From Telopea speciosissima (lineage: Eukaryota > Streptophyta > Magnoliopsida > Proteales > Proteaceae), in NCBI RefSeq assembly GCF_018873765.1, contig NC_057924.1:6076001-6140000 (forward strand): DNA of 64,000 nt, read 5' to 3'. Both the position numbers and the translations under genes were made by a program. The notes beneath the pieces were generated by a model. It was not told the origin of the DNA. It did no database searches and saw only the letters and a program-made list of their open reading frames with translations. Each line of letters opens with the position of its first letter. Positions within the stretch are counted from its first letter, which is position 1. Shown in pieces: positions 37,301 through 48,621 of the stretch.

Positions 37301-40300
37301 ATTAGACGAAAATTTGGTAAAAAGTGCAAAGTTGACTAGTTTTACACTCCTTACTAGAGGGGAGACCAGCCGGCTTCCTTTTTACAAGTGGAAGGAACCC
37401 AAGTGAGGAGTTCGCAACCAATGCTGCAGGTGGTCTACCTGTTGCATATAATGCACATGCCAAGGGTCCCTTGGCACCCCTCCATTGCCTTGGGTCGCCT
37501 AGTCTGCTTAACAATGATGCTTTAAGTAGAACAATTATTTGAATTCTGAAAAGGTTTATCAAAAGATAAAGCATACCACTGTCTATTATTTTGAGTTCAC
37601 TGGCCAGACGATCCGCAATATATAACAGATAGTGAGAATCAACTCGAGCATACTGAACCATCTCTACTGAAAGTGGGCGAAGTCTCCAGTCTTCACGCTG
37701 TCACTCAGAAAGAAAATAAATGAGCATCATGCTTTTACAGAGGATAAAGGATACTATAATGGGTACAAATAAACAAAGCAAGAGTAGTCTATCAATCATG
37801 TATATTAAAAGAACCTCACTTTGAAGTTTCAAATGAAGAAATCAATAATCGTTATGAAAGAAATATGCAGGGAGAAGAATAAAAAATGTTGAATAAATTT
37901 GAAAAATACAAACATAGATATGTTTGGTGGAACAGAATATGCAATCAAGATGTAGAAAAAAAGATGCATTGTTGATTTTTGTTCCACAGAAGAGAGGGGG
38001 GTGGTGTGCAGAGTCATGAAGCAGTTAGTGCAGAAAATCCGGCAGTAGCAATAAATTTTAATGAAATTTGAAAGAAAAGCTAATTCCAAACCTGTAACAT
38101 TTTGTTTGTGGTCACACTACAATATGTTTCAAGTAAATATGCCAATGACTTGTATGGTTTTGACAGCACCTCACATGCCTGCGAAGGACAAGTATCAACA
38201 ATAAAATTATGGATACTTTATGGAATGTCATCACAGGAGTAATAATTACAAGATGCAAAAAGAGTGACAAGACAACCTGAACAGTTGAAATTTGGTTTCA
38301 GGGCTTCATAATCTTAAGTTAATGATGAGAGTTTTCTCCACTTTGTTTTGATTTTATGTCCTTATATTGTTGAAAGGAAATAAAAAATGCAAGCCTTTCT
38401 CCAAGATGATTTTAATTTCAATCCATTTCTACCTAAATATTTTCCAGCTTGTGGGCCTCTGTATAATTGCTGAGAGAACAATAGATAAGAGAAATGATTT
38501 TCACAGGTCTGAAGAGGCCAACCTCACCCTTAGTACCTATAATAACACCCCAATTCTCACTGGACAAGTCACAAGTGTTTCCACAAAATGGCTGATAAAA
38601 ATATTACTTGTTCAATAGCTCTGATTCTTCTAATATGGGTTTAGTTCTGATACATTGGAAATCTAATGCAATATATGTTTCCAAAGACATCTAAAACAAA
38701 AATTGGTAGCTACTCACCTTTGAAGTATCAAATAAGTTTACAACATATATATGAAAGTCCCTTTGCAGCCAGAGAACATCATTATCAGCACCATGAAAGA
38801 CCTGCATAAGGATCAATTCAGTCAATCACTAGTCAAATTTCAAAGTTACCACCAAATTAACTAATTCAAAGATTTTCTTTGCTTAGAACATAAAACTTTA
38901 AACATTCCAAGTGAAACTAGGAAAACGTAAAATGTTTTAGCAGGTTTACTAAGTTGCTGTCAAACATAGAATCTACCTAGCATAGGTTTGAAGCCTTTAT
39001 TTATTTGAGTTGCGTACTTTGTTATATTTCATAATATTATGCTATATTCTTCTATCTAAGATGGAGTGAATATTCTTTAGCCAGATATCTTGTTTACTCC
39101 CATTCTTCCTTTGGTAAACTATAACATAATGCATCTGTTTTATTTGAGTAAGTGTTTTATTCTTGGTGACTCTGAAATTTATCAGAAAGTGAACCTTGCT
39201 TCAATTAGAAGTTTGCATATTTTTAGGCTCCCAAGGGATAGTCTTATTATAGCGGGAGTGGACACACACTCACTTGTGCCACCGAACCACATAGGACCGG
39301 GTTGTTGTGTTTGTAGTCAAGACTCAAGACTCGCTCTGTATTTATGGCTCTTTTTTCTCACCTTGGTTGGACACTTTTGTTACAAATTCCATTTAAACTC
39401 TGGTATTTAACTTGTGTCCATATTTGAGAAATTTTTAGTCCATTTGAATGCTAACATCTATGAAATGTCCTTGTCTGTCAGGTCACCCAATTTGAAAAGG
39501 ATCATAAGCGTATTATGTATATGAGTATAGTGGATTTCCCAGTGCTCTTTCTATCCAATCATTTGGATCCCTCCTCTCTATGATAGGAGGCATTCTCTGC
39601 TGAGAGGTAGACAAAGCGCAGCATGCTATTCTTCAGTATTGATCTATTTCCAACTATTTCATTAGTTGGGTCAATCTATCAGAATTAAGAAAGTTGAATC
39701 CTGGAGATCACTGTTCAGCAAGCTTCTGCATGCATGTAACTGCTCTTGGAGGATGGAATTGATCCTTAGAAACGTGAACGCATCCTACCACACCCAGTCC
39801 CCATCACCAATAAGTTTTTTCCCTTTGCAATGTTGATGACATAATGTAGCATCCAAGATAGAAATCAATTGGACTAGTTGATCAATCTATTTGAGTATCG
39901 TCTTTACAAGATAGAGTTTCCAGTCATTATGGATAAATAAAATTAAGAGAAACGTTCGTGCAAACCATGCATTGAATGAAATGCAATGAAGAAAAATACA
40001 CTCGGCGATCAGCTCAGCTTGAAGAAGTATGGCTTTGCTATCAAACATGGAAAAAAAAACTCTACCTTACAAATATCAGGATCAGCAAAAACAGGGCGAA
40101 GGATGCCCATTGCATCGTGAAGAGCAATTGTATCCACAAGATAATCTTCTTTTTGAGTAGAAATCTGTACAAAATAAAAAATCAAGAAGATGCATACATT
40201 ACAGAGATTCGTAAGCTTTTGCAAAGATACAACACCATATGATTGTTTACCTGCACCAGAGCTATGAACCCTAAAAAGGAACGTAGACTATTTTGTTCCG

Positions 40301-40809
40301 TATCCACAGCAAAGACACGCTCCTTACTCAAGACTTTTACAAGCTCCTCTAATTGAGACTCAGTCTCCACCCAAACGGCAGAACCATTGATTTCCAGATC
40401 GAAGTCACCAGTAATAAACTCGAACTCAACCTTAGGATTTTCCAACAGAGCAGTAATCTCTTCTTCATATGGATGCGAGTTCAAAGAATGCTCTGATAAA
40501 TGCATTACAAAGTTCAGCTAGGGTTTATAAATTGTAATAACTCAAACCAATACATACATAGGATTAGAAGAGAAATGCACCATTGTTTGCTTCGTTTCGT
40601 TTGAAATGTTTGAATGGAGTATAGGAGTTGTCGGCCAAGACACGTTTGAAGATGCTCTGTGGTTTCTGCTCAGTCTCTATATAACAAAGTTTCTTCGAAG
40701 AAGTTTTGAATGCTCGACGTTTTCTTCGATATTGAGTAGTGATGAAGACTGAGATAACAGCTAAACAAGCGATTGCCGCTACTACTTTGATCTTGTCTTT
40801 GTTCTCCAT
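25349..40809 (-). CDS. RRP6L3: RRP6-like 3: 3'-5' exonuclease with cysteine-rich C-terminal region (12 exons)
   Basis: Exons in transcript order: 40809-40581, 40492-40251, 40164-40066, 38801-38718, 38178-38092, 37697-37577, 35424-35246, 35148-35110, 31523-31012, 30930-30432, 29421-28754, 25421-25349; 2832 nt, 943 residues, all GT-AG. A hydrophobic N-terminal segment lies at about residues 8-24. DEDDy exonuclease motifs are FAVDTEQ (D140, E142), HGADND (about 193-198) and [11 protein letters not shown] (D267 onward). An HRDC-like stretch follows ([21 protein letters not shown]). The later half has ICVGCGE and LLCVDCHE, a CxxC...CxxCH pair that may bind metal, and ends with [20 protein letters not shown]. 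The last exon ([14 protein letters not shown]) lies 3.3 kb away. RRP6-like proteins trim or degrade RNA; Arabidopsis RRP6L3 is reported cytoplasmic. I chose ATG 40809 because the Arabidopsis protein starts MENK; an in-frame ATG at 40995 would add 62 residues. Confidence 0.95.
25422..28753 (-). other. RRP6L3 last intron (3.3 kb)
   Basis: It separates the 24-codon terminal exon from the rest of the gene. It contains a G-rich/poly(A) tract at about 25507-25580 and a 1.4-kb MULE (26462-27861). A roughly 240-bp segment left of the MULE (26220-26460) resembles the segment right of it (about 27870-28070), for example 'GAGGAATTCCCCAAGTGTGC' against 'GAGGAATTACCCAATTGTGC'. The intron had therefore duplicated internally before or around the insertion. 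Confidence 0.75.
26462..27861. mobile_element. Long-TIR Mutator-like element (possible Pack-MULE) in RRP6L3 intron
   Basis: The left end starts GGGAAATTTATGAAACAACC; the right end, reverse-complemented, starts GGGAAATTTACAAAACACGC. Both continue with GATCACCCCCTGAAATTTAA and 'AAATACT(T/C)AGATCA', so the terminal repeats reach 100-180 bp. The flanks are nine A residues on both sides, consistent with a 9-bp duplication inside a poly(A) tract. The interior is GC-richer than the intron, with a proline-rich open frame (26740-26928), a (GA)n tract near 27064, and frames at 27289-27588. There is no transposase. The cargo looks like captured genic DNA, source not recognised. Confidence 0.78.
29694..29792. 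mobile_element. hAT-type MITE (99 bp) in RRP6L3 intron 10
   Basis: The ends are CATAGTTGTCATGG and CCTTGAGAACTATG. They are flanked by exact TATGTGAT at 29686-29693 and 29793-29800. The body is palindromic around GCATCTAGGTGACC and GGTGCCTAGGCGACGCC. It belongs to the same family as the copy at 11555-11732; a third, less clear relative lies at about 36465-36610. Confidence 0.78.
32150..34270 (+). repeat. Composite retroelement-like repeat block
   Basis: A segment at about 33226-33345 ('TATGCTCCAGCTTGAGGTGT', then 'TAGTTGTTAAAGTTGCAAG') recurs at about 33927-34035, bracketing a tandem array. After the second copy, GTTATAAATACATATG (about 34136-34151) looks like an LTR TATA box followed by a CT-rich leader. 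Short frames at 32765-33249 are hydrophobic, leucine-rich chance translations. I read it as an old LTR element carrying an internal array. Confidence 0.4.
33341..33930 (+). repeat. Tandem repeat, about 228-bp unit, 2.6 copies
   Basis: Units begin near 33341, 33571 and 33797. Each carries 'CTAGGTGGGGG', 'TTTGGGTCCCTGGCTCGTGC', 'GTGCCTCA', 'TTTTCAAAACACCATGCATA' and 'GGCTCCCTAGTGGGGTTT' in the same order. Divergence between units is modest. It lies inside RRP6L3 intron 8. Confidence 0.75.
34250..34805 (-). mobile_element. LTR-like fragment, minus orientation
   Basis: On the minus strand it starts TTGATGCAGGAAGCCCAACT and runs to CTTAACA. The start resembles the 'TGATGCAG...GGGCTTC' block at 15724 in AXR1 intron 10, suggesting one LTR family inserted in both genes. 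No internal coding region is present. Confidence 0.35.
36751..37008 (+). pseudogene. Transit-peptide-like open frame inside RRP6L3 intron 6, unidentified
   Basis: This 85-residue frame is antisense to RRP6L3. It is serine-rich with basic residues and few acids at its start, then '[20 protein letters not shown]' and '[20 protein letters not shown]'. The composition resembles the start of a nuclear-encoded plastid protein, and its GC content is above the surrounding intron. I do not recognise the protein. It may be a captured or retroposed exon fragment, or chance. The sequence around 37020-37080 has a small palindrome (TTCGTAAGGTC and GATCTTACGAAG). Confidence 0.22.
37095..37136 (-). mobile_element. 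Micro-insertion: poly(T)-GGTAGAA with 14-bp target duplication
   Basis: GTGTATCAATTATC occurs at 37095-37108 and again at 37123-37136, with only TTTTTTTGGTAGAA between. Read on the minus strand, the insert is TTCTACC followed by A residues, the same CC-poly(A) end as the insert at 24028-24050. Confidence 0.65.
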
Positions 40810-40989
40810 TGTTGTGATCTGTTTTTTGACTCTTTTACTGCTATTTTCAATCCCTCCGATTGGGGTTTTCCGCTCTTCGCCTTCAAGAACAGCTACATAG
40901 GGCTGCTGTCTTGCTGCATTCGATCCCGCGGTTATGTTTAATTTTTCAACGATAATGACTTCTCTACCGCCAACTTGTCGAGCACCGTT

Positions 40990-41540
40990 AGCCATGTATG
41001 TACATTTTAAACTCGGAATCGGGTCGAATCGTCCCTGCCGATTCTGATTTAGGAAGTCAGAATCGGTCCTAAAAACCCTAGAATCAGCTCTTTAGATCTG
41101 AAACCGAGTGATTTGGTCCTAAAAACACTAGAATCAGCCACTCTGGTACTGCCAGAATGGCCAGAATCGGGAGGCTGATTCCTATTCTGATCCGAATCGG
41201 CCATTTCCACCCATAAGATTCCGACTTTTGAAGCCATGGTTCCAAGAGATTTATGTTATTGTACTAAAATGTGGATCAAATAATGCTTGAGCTAACAGAG
41301 ACATGACTATGGTTTGATGAAGCAGATCAGAATCGGCTGATTCCAATTGAATCGACCTATCTCCATTCCATTTTCTGGCCGATTCAAATCCACCAATTTG
41401 TACTAGATTTCTAGGGTTCAGGCTGATTCCTGGCTGATTCTGATTGATCCGAAATTCAACTTGACTGATTCCTATGGATTTTTAAGGTTCAGGCTGATTC
41501 CTGGCGAGACTGATCCTGTTGCCGACTCCACTTACTTGAA
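40990..41540. repeat. Degenerate 'GAATCGG/CCGATTC' repeat
   Basis: Words such as CGGAATCGGG, GTCAGAATCGGTCC, CCAGAATCGG and GCTGATTCC recur in both orientations across 550 bp. Two direct blocks 'AGGCTGATTCCTGGC' lie at about 41418 and 41490. It resembles the AXR1-upstream repeat at 5880-6240. No open frame of note. Confidence 0.45.
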
Positions 41541-41631
41541 CCTTGGACATGACTGTTCAAATAAGAAGCTGCTCCTATGCTGTAGTATAAGCAAGATTTC
41601 ACTTACTAGAGAAAGTTAGCATCATCTTTAT

Positions 41632-41753
41632 GGTAAGGTTGCTCCATTGTGACCTCGTGGTTGCAAGTTCTAGTTGGGAAACAATCTCTATGCGAAGTGA
41701 GGGTAAGGCTGCGTACATTATGACCCTCCCCAAACCCGCATTGGTACGCCCAT
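41632..41753 (+). mobile_element. Au-type SINE with exact 16-bp target duplication
   Basis: TTAGCATCATCTTTAT occurs at 41616-41631 and 41754-41769. Between them lie GGTTGCTCCATTGTGACC, GTGAGGGTAAGGCTGCGTAC, ATTATGACCCTCCCC and GGTACGCCC, the Au SINE body with part of the head. It has an internal deletion in the 'GTGGCGGGAGCCTCGTGCAC' part. Confidence 0.85.
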
Positions 41754-43493
41754 TTAGCATCATCTTTATTTAACCAGCTCCTCCACAAAATAAGATGGAT
41801 CTTTTGGGGTGCAGTTTTAAACATATTTTTTGACATGAAGAATGTAACCTGGTCATTACTTCTGAATCTGATTCCATTCTCCTTACAAAGAGAGAGGTAG
41901 TTGTCCTTGATTGAGGCTCAAACATGCTTAGTTGTTGGGCAAGATATAAACATATCGTCCAGGTTTCCACAAACAGAGAATTCAAGTGAAAGATTGGTGT
42001 ACTAAATTTGAGTTTAGTTAGCAGAAAATAAATCATTGTTCATTCTACTATTTCTTCTTCTTGACAATGCACACCTTTGCTTTTATTCTCTTTTGTCCAA
42101 TGCAAGTGGGCATTTGAATAAACCTATAACCAATAGATTACACTCATTTCAAACTCTTCTTTAAATATCAAAACTTTCTCATTGACACAGACCTTTAGGT
42201 CTTGCAGCTCATATTTCTAAAGCAAATCTAAAACCAATCAATGTTTCCAACCCAAGCTGATTGATGGATACATGATTAATTATACTCTCAAATTTTTTGA
42301 TTGCGTATCAATAAATCCAAAATTTTCCGGTTTTTTAAGTATTAATTATAAGTTGAGAGTCTTGCATTCTTTCATCAAACAACCCTAATTAAATTCCAGT
42401 TGATATTGACCAACACATATTGTCTTCCATTTCTTATCCATTTAGAGACTCACCATGAACTAAAATATTTTAGGGAACTGTTTATAAAGGAAAATAAATA
42501 TACACATACCAATGTACTAGATCTCAACTGATCATACATCACAAAAAGGTTTATTAGGTTATTCTTCTTCTTCTCACACCAGTGTCCAAGTGTCCAGGAC
42601 TGCTGTGTGCTGTTTAAGACACATTTATCTGCCTGCCCCATGTCTCAGGGTGAAATGAATTGGTTGGGTAACACAGCTTAAGATGGATTTCCAAAGAAGT
42701 TGAAAGAACTAGGTACCATTAATAACTATTGGACTAAATAATGGAAAAAAAATCCAAATACCAACCCACCTCCATAACCCCCCCTCCCTAAAAGAAAATA
42801 AGGATGAAGATTTTAAGGTGAATTTGCAGTCAACTCTTTCTTGCTTGTGCTGGTGTTTTGCTGGAAATACCCAAGTCAAATAGTTCAAATTCCCAAGCAT
42901 GCCATAAGTAACTTATGTCCAGAGTACCAATGGTAATAACAATGCAACTGAGTTTGCTGATACAATCTTCACCTGGCATCCCATCAAAACAATCTCTACA
43001 TGTTCAAAAAAAAAAACTTCATGTCCTTTCCTTTTTTGATGAATAAAATTCACATATTTAAACTTCTTAATTTTACACATACAGATCATCCCTTATTCTC
43101 TCGCCAAAGAAGGAAAAAAAAGGGGGAGGGGGGAAGATACAGAAGTCAATTACAGGCAAAGCATGTCTAATTTAGCCTTACCAAAGGCACAACAGGGTGC
43201 AATAATCTCATCTGGGGGTGTGTTTCAGAAACAAAATTGTCATATATTCTGTGCTTCATGCTGATGTAAGCACTGCAAAGGTGTAAAATGGATGTTGCAC
43301 GATCAGTTTACTTTGTTCAGCAGTTTTTCCCATATACATTTCACAATTAACTCTCCTGTTTCCATTTGCCAATGGAGGTAGAAGGGAGCCTCCCTTCTGC
43401 TCCCAATATCAGAACTTTAGCATAGCCTCGATCCTGGAATGAACTCCATCTTATGTTGTTTCTAAATTTACAGAAAAAAGAGAGGTTCCAATC

Positions 43494-46400
43494 TCAACTG
43501 TCCATATCTTGGCAATTACCATCATATGAGCCAGAGTGATCCTCAGGATTATGGTGGGAAGCCATTTCATTGATGCAGTTTGAAAAAGTTCCATCATCCT
43601 CATCACATTCAGAAGCTGAACTGGAATCCATATCCTTGCCTAGACTCTCAAGTTGCACACATTCTGCGACTGGACTCTCAGGTGAATTGTGGTGACTATC
43701 AGAATCGTGACACCTATGGGACCTCAGGTCTTCCTTCTTCACAACATTGAACACAATTCCATTGTGGATTCTTTCAGGTTGCAACAGGTCCCCTTCAGTC
43801 ACAGTGATACTGGATGTGGTAGCCAGAACTCTATTACTTCCATCCTGCTGATCAAACTCCATGTTCTCTGAGCTTCTGTCTGCTACTGCTAAGCTGGAGC
43901 TATGATTATAGGGATCCATTTTTGCCATATGAATTACATAAGAGTTAGATTGAACACCTTTCAATTCATCTTCTCTTGTCCGGGACTTGTTTAGTTCGGC
44001 ATCAATATCCAAATTTTTGAAAAATTCAATGAACTCATTCGCTGACATTGTCCTCATCAAAGGCCCACCAGATCTTGTCCAAGAATTAAGGTCCACACTC
44101 TCTGACTCATTATCACTTCCCTCATGCATGTTACGGTGGAGATGGAAGTTCCGGCCTGAATATGCTCCTGAGTGTCCACCACCATCTGAAACGATTTCTT
44201 CTTCAAGGGACCCTGTTGAGTTTTCTCGTGCGATGCTGTTCCATGAGGGGATCCTCCTGGAAGCATGGAACCTATTTGTGCTGCCTAATCCATATGAAGC
44301 TGCTGCCCTGTCGGCACTCTTTTTGAGCCTACGCATGTGATTGAGAACTGCAACACACTCATCTAGTGCAAGCTCAATGCCATAGTTGGCCTTTATGGCC
44401 GAGAGCTTTTCCCAGGTGCACCTCCTGCCCTGGTTAGCAGCCTTTTGAAGCTCCACATGAGATGGATTCTGTATAATTTTTGAATACTGGCATAGAAAAC
44501 ACAAATAGAAAGAACAGAGTAACATATTACAGTCTGAAGAAAAGAATATACAACCAAAAGTAGTGAAAATTTTCAATTTTCTTCAATTCTACCTGAGCAA
44601 GAGTAGCAGGCATAACTACAGTCACATCCCCCTCCCAATCCTGAGCAAACAGCTTAGCAACTCCTCCCAATGGAAAACCGAGTTCCAGTATCTGGCTGAA
44701 TCTGTGCTTCACTTCCATTTCGGCAAGGTGAGCAAGCTGCATAGGGTTGAACATTAGGATCATCAACTTCCCAGAAGATCAAACGCCCATTTGCAAAAGT
44801 TTACAGGAAAAGATGCAGCTCAACTGACAGCATACTCTCCAGTGTAGTTAAGGAGTAAGAAAAGCCTAAGCAAAGTTCAGACATCTAACACATCTATAGG
44901 TATAGCTACAAATTCTACATATAAGAGATAAAGAACATCTTCCACTTCATGCAGCTGCCATAATTTTGGAAACTGGCACAGAGGTTAAAATGTTAGACCT
45001 GAGCATTAATTGGTTTATTTCCAGTAATGTACTAATTGAATAATCTGAGGCTTCAAACAAGGATCCAAATGGTGAAAAGAAGTAATAATAGTCCAAAAAG
45101 TAAATACCAATTAGATGACCTGCCACCAATCCAATAGGAAGCTTAACATTTGGATTGATGAACATGTGCCCCAGGTTATGCAAACAAAATGCATCAAAGA
45201 TTTCTCAATGCATCACTCATGTAGAACCATCTGATAGTCCACAAAACAAGAAAGTGTTCATGGATCAATTGATCAAGGTATTCACCCTCCCACATGGGGA
45301 ATCCATATATTTTTCATAACAAGAACACCAACAAAAAAAAAGAGCAGTGCAGAGTGCAGACAGCTTTTTCATTGCAAATGAGTAACATAAATCAGAATAT
45401 AAACTGAATTTAAAAAAAGAAAAAGAAAAAGGTTAACTAACACTAAAAAAAGATCATGAAATATCAAAACCAGACCATACCTTGGCAGCAAAGTTGCCCC
45501 CATAAACTCTCACAAGCTCTTTTAGCCTCAAAAAGGGTGCAATATGAGGATTTGCCTGGCTTACAATAAAATGATTGACATTAAACAGCTCCTTCAGTTG
45601 CATCATGGGTAAATCGATCTCCAAGCTACCATCTCTCCATCTACGTACTGGTGCACCTTGACCTTCTTTAGGACCCAAATTAAATGGTGGGTGATATGGA
45701 ACAATCTCACCACTTCTATCCTTTGCCATCAGTTCCTGTGCCTCAAAAAGGCCAGGAAAAGCACAAGAAGCAGTCACGGCACTCCATATAACAACATGAG
45801 GCGATGTCAAGTAGTTAAGGCATCTTGGAGGCTCATGCTTCCTTGGCGAGCAAACCGTGATCCCAAGAATCCGGCCAGTCATGTCATATGCTTCTTGAAA
45901 TGTTAGATTACTAGTGAGGTGTCTCAGCAACATCTGCAACTGCCTTATGTCATGAACGGCACCTTGTGTCATAACCCTCTTGAAAACAGTTAAAATCCCA
46001 CCCATCTGATCAAAGAACTTTAATGAGTGCCAAGAATCTTCGAAGAAATTTTGAAGCTCAGGCCAGGACATAGTGGCAACAACAGAACACATGATTGATC
46101 CCACACTAGAACCTGCAATTATTCGGGGCAAAAGTTTATGCTCAACAAGAGTCTTCACCACACCGATATGAAATGCTCCCAGGGATGCGCCACCACTCAA
46201 GAGCAACGCTGTCCTCCCAAAGGCATGCCTTGTTTCATGCATAAATGCAAGTTTCTCTTCCAAGAGCAGCTCCTCAGAGTCAGAGTGGCATACCATTCTC
46301 AGCTGAGTGGAGACCTCATCAATGTACTCCTTTATGAGCCTGGGAACATGAAGGCGACCCTTGTGAAGTTCTGGATTGCACATATTACCTAGATTTCTGA

Positions 46401-46899
46401 CTAGATCAGCACGCATCCAGAATATTATATCTTTGAGAGAACCCTCCTGGCGACGGTGCTGTAGCTCCTGGAGCTTATTTCTAACCAGTTCCTCATCATA
46501 GAGATCTGATTCATTCATTTTTGGTGTTTCCTTATCAAGCATCTTAGATGCATGTGCCCATTCCTCGTATGTTAGAGCAGTTCTCATCATATTCCTCCAG
46601 AATTTCCTTCGGTTAGCCAATTCAGCCTTCAGTTTAACATTTGTGTATCTATTGAGCAAAAAAGCTATGAGTGTCACCATTACCAATATCCCTTGAGGAT
46701 TTTTGGGATGTAACCAGGAGATCAGTGGTATGATACAGCCCTTAAATTGCCGAAGATAATTCCTTATAACACCAAAGATCTGCTGCATGAACTGCAACAT
46801 CGACTTACAGAACAAAATTCTAAAAGCAATGGTCCGGCCAATGATTGTAGACGGTCCAATTGAAAATGGAACAATGCTGGCATCATTACTGATATCCAT
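43494..46899 (-). CDS. SDP1: SDP1-type triacylglycerol lipase, patatin domain (3 coding exons)
   Basis: Exons: 46899-45481, 44736-44593, 44486-43494 (stop included); introns GT-AG; 473+48+330 = 851 residues (Arabidopsis SDP1 is about 825). A hydrophobic segment at about 71-83 ([13 protein letters not shown]) fits membrane or oil-body association. The patatin core holds the glycine-rich oxyanion segment [12 protein letters not shown] (about 233-244), the nucleophile motif GSSVG (263-267, S265) and the catalytic DGS (D423). After the core come [14 protein letters not shown] and the SDP1-specific tail with [19 protein letters not shown]. The family hydrolyses seed oil triacylglycerol at the oil-body surface after germination. 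Both catalytic residues are present, so it should be active. It could be the SDP1-LIKE paralogue; sequence alone does not decide. Confidence 0.96.
44737..45480 (-). other. SDP1 coding intron 1 (744 bp)
   Basis: A plain AT-rich intron between the patatin-core exon and the 48-codon second exon. I see no insertion in it. Confidence 0.75.
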
Positions 46900-47750
46900 T
46901 TCTCAGGGAGAAAAAAAATGAGGTCAATATGACTTTTCTGCCTAAAACGCAACTGTCTCAAATATCTGAAGAACTCAGCCTGTTAATTCGGTGGGTAAGT
47001 GAGAGTTTATACCAGAAACCTGGGTCCAAAAGAAGTTTTCACTTGTTAGGCTTTAAGAACAGTTCACCAAACAGCTCTTCTATTCAGGAAAGGGATCCAT
47101 AGAAAAAAAGAGCCTTTATCCCAATTCTGATACATTGGTATTAAGCACAGAATGAAACTCATTATATAAAAAACCTCAATATGCAGAATCACTTGGGGAA
47201 TATGTTGAGTAAAGTACATTAGCCACAATCCTTGGAAATAAAACTGTTATTTTGAGCAATCCTTTTCAAAGTCGGAAATTGGGGAATGAAGGGCGTCTCT
47301 AAATCTTGAAGAAAAAAATGAACAAAATTGACTAAGAAAAAATCCAACAACTACGGCTACGGTACATATATAACAATGTCTTGGTAAATACGGATGAGAA
47401 ACAAATTCAAATACCCAAATTGCGAATTAGGTCGCAGGAGAAACCCAGAAATAAAAAAAAAGAAATGATCAAAATAAAGGTAGAAACAGAAAATAGTAGA
47501 ATTCAGGGGATGCTATCGCAAAACAGATTAACAGACTCGAAATTTAACATAAAGAAAAAACGTAATAAGAGATGAGCTGGGATCAAACCTGGTGACGCCT
47601 GGCCGAATTCGTAGAAAGAGATGAGGACATGGAGAAGGCTCTTCTGCTACAGGAGAAGACCTCAAATAAATATATTATGAAAGTCTGGAAGAACAGATCG
47701 CATTTGAAATAAATACGAATTTATATTGTTTTCTCCTATTATATAAATAA
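46900..47750 (-). promoter_or_regulatory. SDP1 5' leader with probable UTR intron, and core promoter
   Basis: Minus-strand donor CACCAG|GTTTGA at 47589/47588 and acceptor TTTTAGGCAG at 46938 would remove a 651-bp intron and leave a short untranslated exon ending at the ATG 46899. Upstream, TATTTATATAATAG (about 47737-47750) and CAATATAAATTCG (about 47717-47729) are TATA-like, 100-150 bp before the proposed donor. This is inferred from splice consensus and spacing only. Confidence 0.4.
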
Positions 47751-48421
47751 GAACCAAGGACGTTGTTGCCAACGATCCAGAGGGGTAGCAGAGCCGTTGC
47801 TCGCAGAGAGAAAGTCGCTTCTCATCTTCTTAATTCGAAATTGTTGAGAGAAAAAAAAATCCATTTTTAGAACTCAAAGAGGAAAAATCGTTTCCTTCAC
47901 CTCTAGGGATTGGGATTCCAGTTCCAACGAGAGAGTTTGAATTTCAGTTATAACGTGGTTCGAACAGTCTATAGTCAGTGAGGAAAAGTTGACGGTAGGT
48001 CCCACTTTCGTCGTTGGATCCGAATCTGATGGGTATCATTTAATCGATATCACCATCCTACGTTGATCTGGTTATATTCCTTCATAAGGTATATCCGACG
48101 GTTTAGATTTAAAATGTAATTCCTATCGTGATACTATGGCGGCGCAGTCTTGGATTGGGATCGGAAAGGACCGAATTTACGGATCAAATCGAAAGGATAA
48201 GAGATAAGGACCATTTGGTTCTTAGGTGGCACATGGTCATATACACCGCTGATTTGCGGAGTATCTGTGGACCATCACGTTGACTGTTTGGGATTCCAAA
48301 CCACGGAAAGCGAATGGAAACCGATAATGGAAAAGTCAACGTAGCAACATGCAACAAAATCCGTGATAAATTGATCCAATTCGTCCACCTTACGACCTAA
48401 TATAGAACCAAAAAAATTAAA

Positions 48422-48621
48422 GGGTGTCGGGGACCCGTTAGGATTGGGCGTGTGCGGTACGCTACCCTTATACCTAGACATAGGGGCAGGTGAAGTGATC
48501 ATTGTGTCTTCAATAAATTCCTCCTTTCCATAGGGGTGTGACGATCATTTCAACCATTCCTGTGTATGGGCGCAGGGGTAGCATAGCGCACCACACACAC
48601 CTAGATAAAGTTCTTTCTCCC
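48422..48621. mobile_element. Fold-back MITE, copy C
   Basis: Arms GTGTGCGGTACGCTACCC and, on the other side, GGGTAGCATAGCGCACCACA, plus CCTAGACATAGGGGC with GGGCGCAGG; the outer ends are GGGTGTCGG and TTCTTTCTCCC. Flanks AAAATTAAA (48413-48421) and AAAAATAAA (48622-48630) match at 8 of 9. The core 'AATTCCTCCTTTCCATAGGG' also occurs, inverted, in copy D at 56510-56702. Confidence 0.7.

Larger units (their letters stand above)
40810..43493. other. RRP6L3-SDP1 intergenic region (2.7 kb)
   Basis: It holds the RRP6L3 promoter side, a repeat of 'GAATCGG' motifs (40990-41540), a SINE (41632-41753) and the SDP1 3' UTR. RRP6L3 and SDP1 are in tandem on the minus strand. No other gene is visible. Confidence 0.65.

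Noticed and set aside
43987..44340. Plus-strand open frame of 117 codons
   Set aside because: It lies wholly on the opposite strand of the SDP1 third exon; the minus-strand frame has conserved family sequence, so this is a shadow.
45658..46392. Plus-strand frames opposite the SDP1 patatin exon
   Set aside because: They overlap the catalytic exon in reverse and show no motif of their own.
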